Shown here: piece by piece, positions 6,273-6,859 of the stretch
Layout: every line of letters starts with the position of its first letter
Position numbering within the stretch: position 1 is the first letter of the stretch
Assembly: GCA_003167055.1 (NCBI GenBank)
Contig: PMUE01000297.1
Coordinates: forward strand, 1 to 6,859
Reading direction: 5' to 3'
Source of the DNA: Vulcanimicrobiota bacterium
Lineage (GTDB): Bacteria > Vulcanimicrobiota > Vulcanimicrobiia > Vulcanimicrobiales > Vulcanimicrobiaceae
Length of the DNA: 6,859 bases
Notes under the pieces: model-generated
Databases searched by the model: none
Seen by the model: the letters and a program-made list of their open reading frames with translations, nothing else
What the model was told of the DNA's origin: nothing
Position numbers and translations under genes: made by a program

Positions 6273-6410
6273 AGGGCGGCGGGTGTCCGGTCAAGCAGGC
6301 TCGGACCGACGAGCGAAGCCTTGGATGGCGAGAGCGAGGAGGCCGCGCAGCAGGAGCGGAGCCCGGAAGGCGAAGCGAGGAGCGGCTGCGAGACCGGGCA
6401 CCGACGCCCT
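6273..6410. other. Helix-closed purine-rich element, candidate structured RNA or repeat
   Basis: GGTGTCCGGTC (6282-6292) pairs with GACCGGGCACC (6392-6402) over 11 bp with one T-G. After a small internal loop, AGGGCG (6273-6278) pairs with CGCCCT (6405-6410) for six more. Inside, GCTCG (6299-6303) and CGAGC (6310-6314) make a hairpin. CGCAGC (6346-6351) pairs with GCTGCG (6385-6390) and would stack one base from the outer helix. The core is rich in A and G, with AGCGRRG-like motifs at 6312, 6333, 6355 and 6374, spaced 19-22 bases. It matches no RNA family I recognise. No strand can be assigned, though the plus strand points toward rpmG. Covariation is untested. Confidence 0.35.
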
Positions 6411-6439
6411 TGCGAAGAGGACGGGCGCTGTGATACAGT
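6410..6439 (+). promoter_or_regulatory. Candidate rpmG-tRNA-Trp promoter
   Basis: TTGCGA (6410-6415, 4 of 6 to TTGACA), an 18-base spacer, and TACAGT (6434-6439, 4 of 6 to TATAAT) preceded by TGA (extended -10). Transcription would start near 6446 and leave a leader of about 50 bases before rpmG, opening with the hairpin at 6451-6469. The -35 begins at the last base of the outer helix of the preceding structured element. Confidence 0.4.
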
Positions 6440-6450
6440 CTCTAAGCTAG

Positions 6451-6474
6451 AACGGTCCTCCGGGCCGTTTATTT
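6451..6474 (+). terminator. Small hairpin with weak T tract ahead of rpmG (terminator or leader stem)
   Basis: AACGGTCC (6451-6458), loop TCC, and GGGCCGTT (6462-6469) make an 8-bp stem with one T-G, followed by TATTT (6470-6474). It lies 21 bases before the rpmG ATG. It could end transcripts coming from the left, such as a small RNA from 6273-6410. If the promoter at 6410-6439 is real it is instead the 5' stem of the rpmG leader. The T tract is interrupted, so termination would be inefficient. Confidence 0.4.
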
Positions 6475-6495
6475 CATGTCGCGTGGTAAACTGAG

Positions 6496-6660
6496 ATGGC
6501 AAAAAAAGAAAATCGTGAGATGGTTGTGATGGCGTGCACCGAGTGCAAGCGTCGCAATTACAATACGCAGAAAAATAAGCAGAAGACGACCGACCGGCTC
6601 GAGCTGAGCAAGTATTGCCGCTGGTGCCGCTGCCACCGTGCACACCGCGAGACGAAGTAA
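6496..6660 (+). CDS. rpmG: 50S ribosomal protein L33 (bL33)
   Basis: This 54-residue basic protein reads MAKKENREMVVMACTECKRR at its N-terminus and is clearly L33 of the large ribosomal subunit. It has the zinc-binding (C+) form: C14-T-E-C17 and C41-R-W-C44, with an additional C46. R-N-Y-N-T-Q-K-N-K (20-28) and the K-Y-C-R-W-C-R-C-H segment (39-47) are typical. The length is normal for the family (about 49-55). The ATG at 6496 lacks a good Shine-Dalgarno site; only GAG directly precedes it. tRNA-Trp follows after 15 bases and is probably co-transcribed, as in many bacteria where rpmG and tRNA-Trp precede secE-nusG. No zinc-free L33 paralogue is in the window. Confidence 0.97.
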   Translation: MAKKENREMVVMACTECKRRNYNTQKNKQKTTDRLELSKYCRWCRCHRAHRETK

Positions 6661-6675
6661 GCACGCGACCCATAT

Positions 6676-6751
6676 AGGGCGGTAGCTCAATTGGTAGAGT
6701 AGCGGTCTCCAAAACCGTCGGTTGGGGGTTCGAGTCCCTCCCGCCCTGCCA
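6676..6751 (+). tRNA. tRNA-Trp (anticodon CCA)
   Basis: A 76-base tRNA with acceptor AGGGCGG (6676-6682) pairing with CCGCCCT (6741-6747), the tryptophan discriminator G, and encoded CCA (6749-6751). The anticodon arm GCGGT / CTCCAAA / ACCGT (6702-6718) gives CCA at 6709-6711. It lies 15 bases after rpmG, a conserved pairing. Confidence 0.97.
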
Positions 6752-6784
6752 CTCGAAGTAGTGGAGCATTCAAAGGGATGGACC

Positions 6785-6859
6785 GGAGGGGTGGCAGAGT
6801 GGTCGATTGCGGCGGTCTCGAAAACCGTTGAACCTTCACGGGTTCCGTGGGTTCGAATC
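6785..6859 (+). tRNA. tRNA-Ser (anticodon CGA), cut by the window end
   Basis: The sequence begins with acceptor GGAGGGG (6785-6791) and continues to the T loop, where the window ends, so the 3' acceptor strand and any CCA are unseen. The anticodon arm GCGGT / CTCGAAA / ACCGT (6812-6828) gives CGA at 6819-6821, reading UCG. A long variable arm with GAACC pairing GGTTC (6830-6846) is typical of serine tRNAs. It follows tRNA-Trp by 33 bases. Confidence 0.93.

Noticed and set aside
6361..6375. GCCCGGAAGGCGAAG resembles the tetraloop region of bacterial SRP RNA
   Set aside because: The symmetric internal loop and the flanking conserved bases of SRP RNA helix 8 are missing, and only three pairs close the loop.
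6325..6450. A 41-codon plus-strand frame from ATG 6325, very rich in Arg and Lys
   Set aside because: It uses many AGA and AGG codons unlike its neighbours, has no clear Shine-Dalgarno site, and is explained by the purine-rich composition of the helix-closed element.
6218..6769. A 183-codon minus-strand open frame
   Set aside because: It runs antisense through tRNA-Trp, rpmG and the purine-rich element and has a composition with no recognisable domain.

Overview
This is a window from a GC-rich bacterial chromosome. It holds six complete or nearly complete metabolic, repair and signalling genes, one ribosomal protein gene and six tRNA genes. Bacterial origin is supported by an L33 ribosomal protein, tRNAs with encoded CCA ends, Shine-Dalgarno sites before several starts, an intrinsic terminator and c-di-GMP-type signalling domains. 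I see no transposase, integrase, phage gene or CRISPR array. The lineage cannot be fixed from this window alone.

Layout from left to right. (1) Minus strand: the first 24 codons of a gene that may be an alpha/beta hydrolase (1-74). It follows, 9 bases downstream, a 531-residue FAD-dependent phytoene-desaturase/PYROXD2-like oxidoreductase (84-1679), so the two are probably one operon. (2) Plus strand, divergent from that operon: a GNAT acetyltransferase (1724-2170). (3) Plus strand tRNA cluster Tyr(GTA)-Gly(TCC)-Thr(GGT) (2248-2542), closed by a strong bidirectional intrinsic terminator (2548-2580). (4) Minus strand: a DHH/DHHA1 phosphoesterase of the COG2404 type (2601-3488). (5) Two methionine-R-sulfoxide reductases facing each other: msrB for protein-bound substrate (plus, 3591-3998) and msrC/fRMsr for free methionine sulfoxide (minus, 3956-4420). 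Their 3' ends overlap by 43 bases. (6) Plus strand: a 545-residue GAF-GGDEF-HD-GYP protein with a degenerate GGDEF site and an intact HD-GYP site (4483-6120). (7) Minus strand: tRNA-Arg(CCT) without encoded CCA and with a poorly paired anticodon stem (6154-6227). (8) A 268-base gene-free stretch (6228-6495). It contains a long-range 17-bp inverted repeat (6273-6292 with 6392-6410) around a purine-rich core with repeated AGCGRRG motifs, then a promoter-like site and a small hairpin. (9) rpmG (6496-6660), tRNA-Trp(CCA) (6676-6751) and a tRNA-Ser(CGA) cut by the window end (6785-6859).

How the parts relate. The Tyr-Gly-Thr tRNA cluster and the rpmG-tRNA-Trp pair are pieces of a widely conserved translation neighbourhood that in many bacteria also holds tuf, secE and nusG. 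Here they are about 3.9 kb apart, and the space between is filled by phosphoesterase, oxidative-repair and c-di-GMP turnover genes. msrB and msrC together would reduce the R-epimer of methionine sulfoxide in proteins and in the free pool. The GAF-containing signalling gene is transcribed divergently from msrC, itself a GAF-fold enzyme, with only 62 bases between the starts.

The least explained element is the purine-rich, helix-closed segment at 6273-6410 upstream of rpmG. It is my best candidate for an undescribed structured RNA or repeat element, but this rests on one sequence read by eye.
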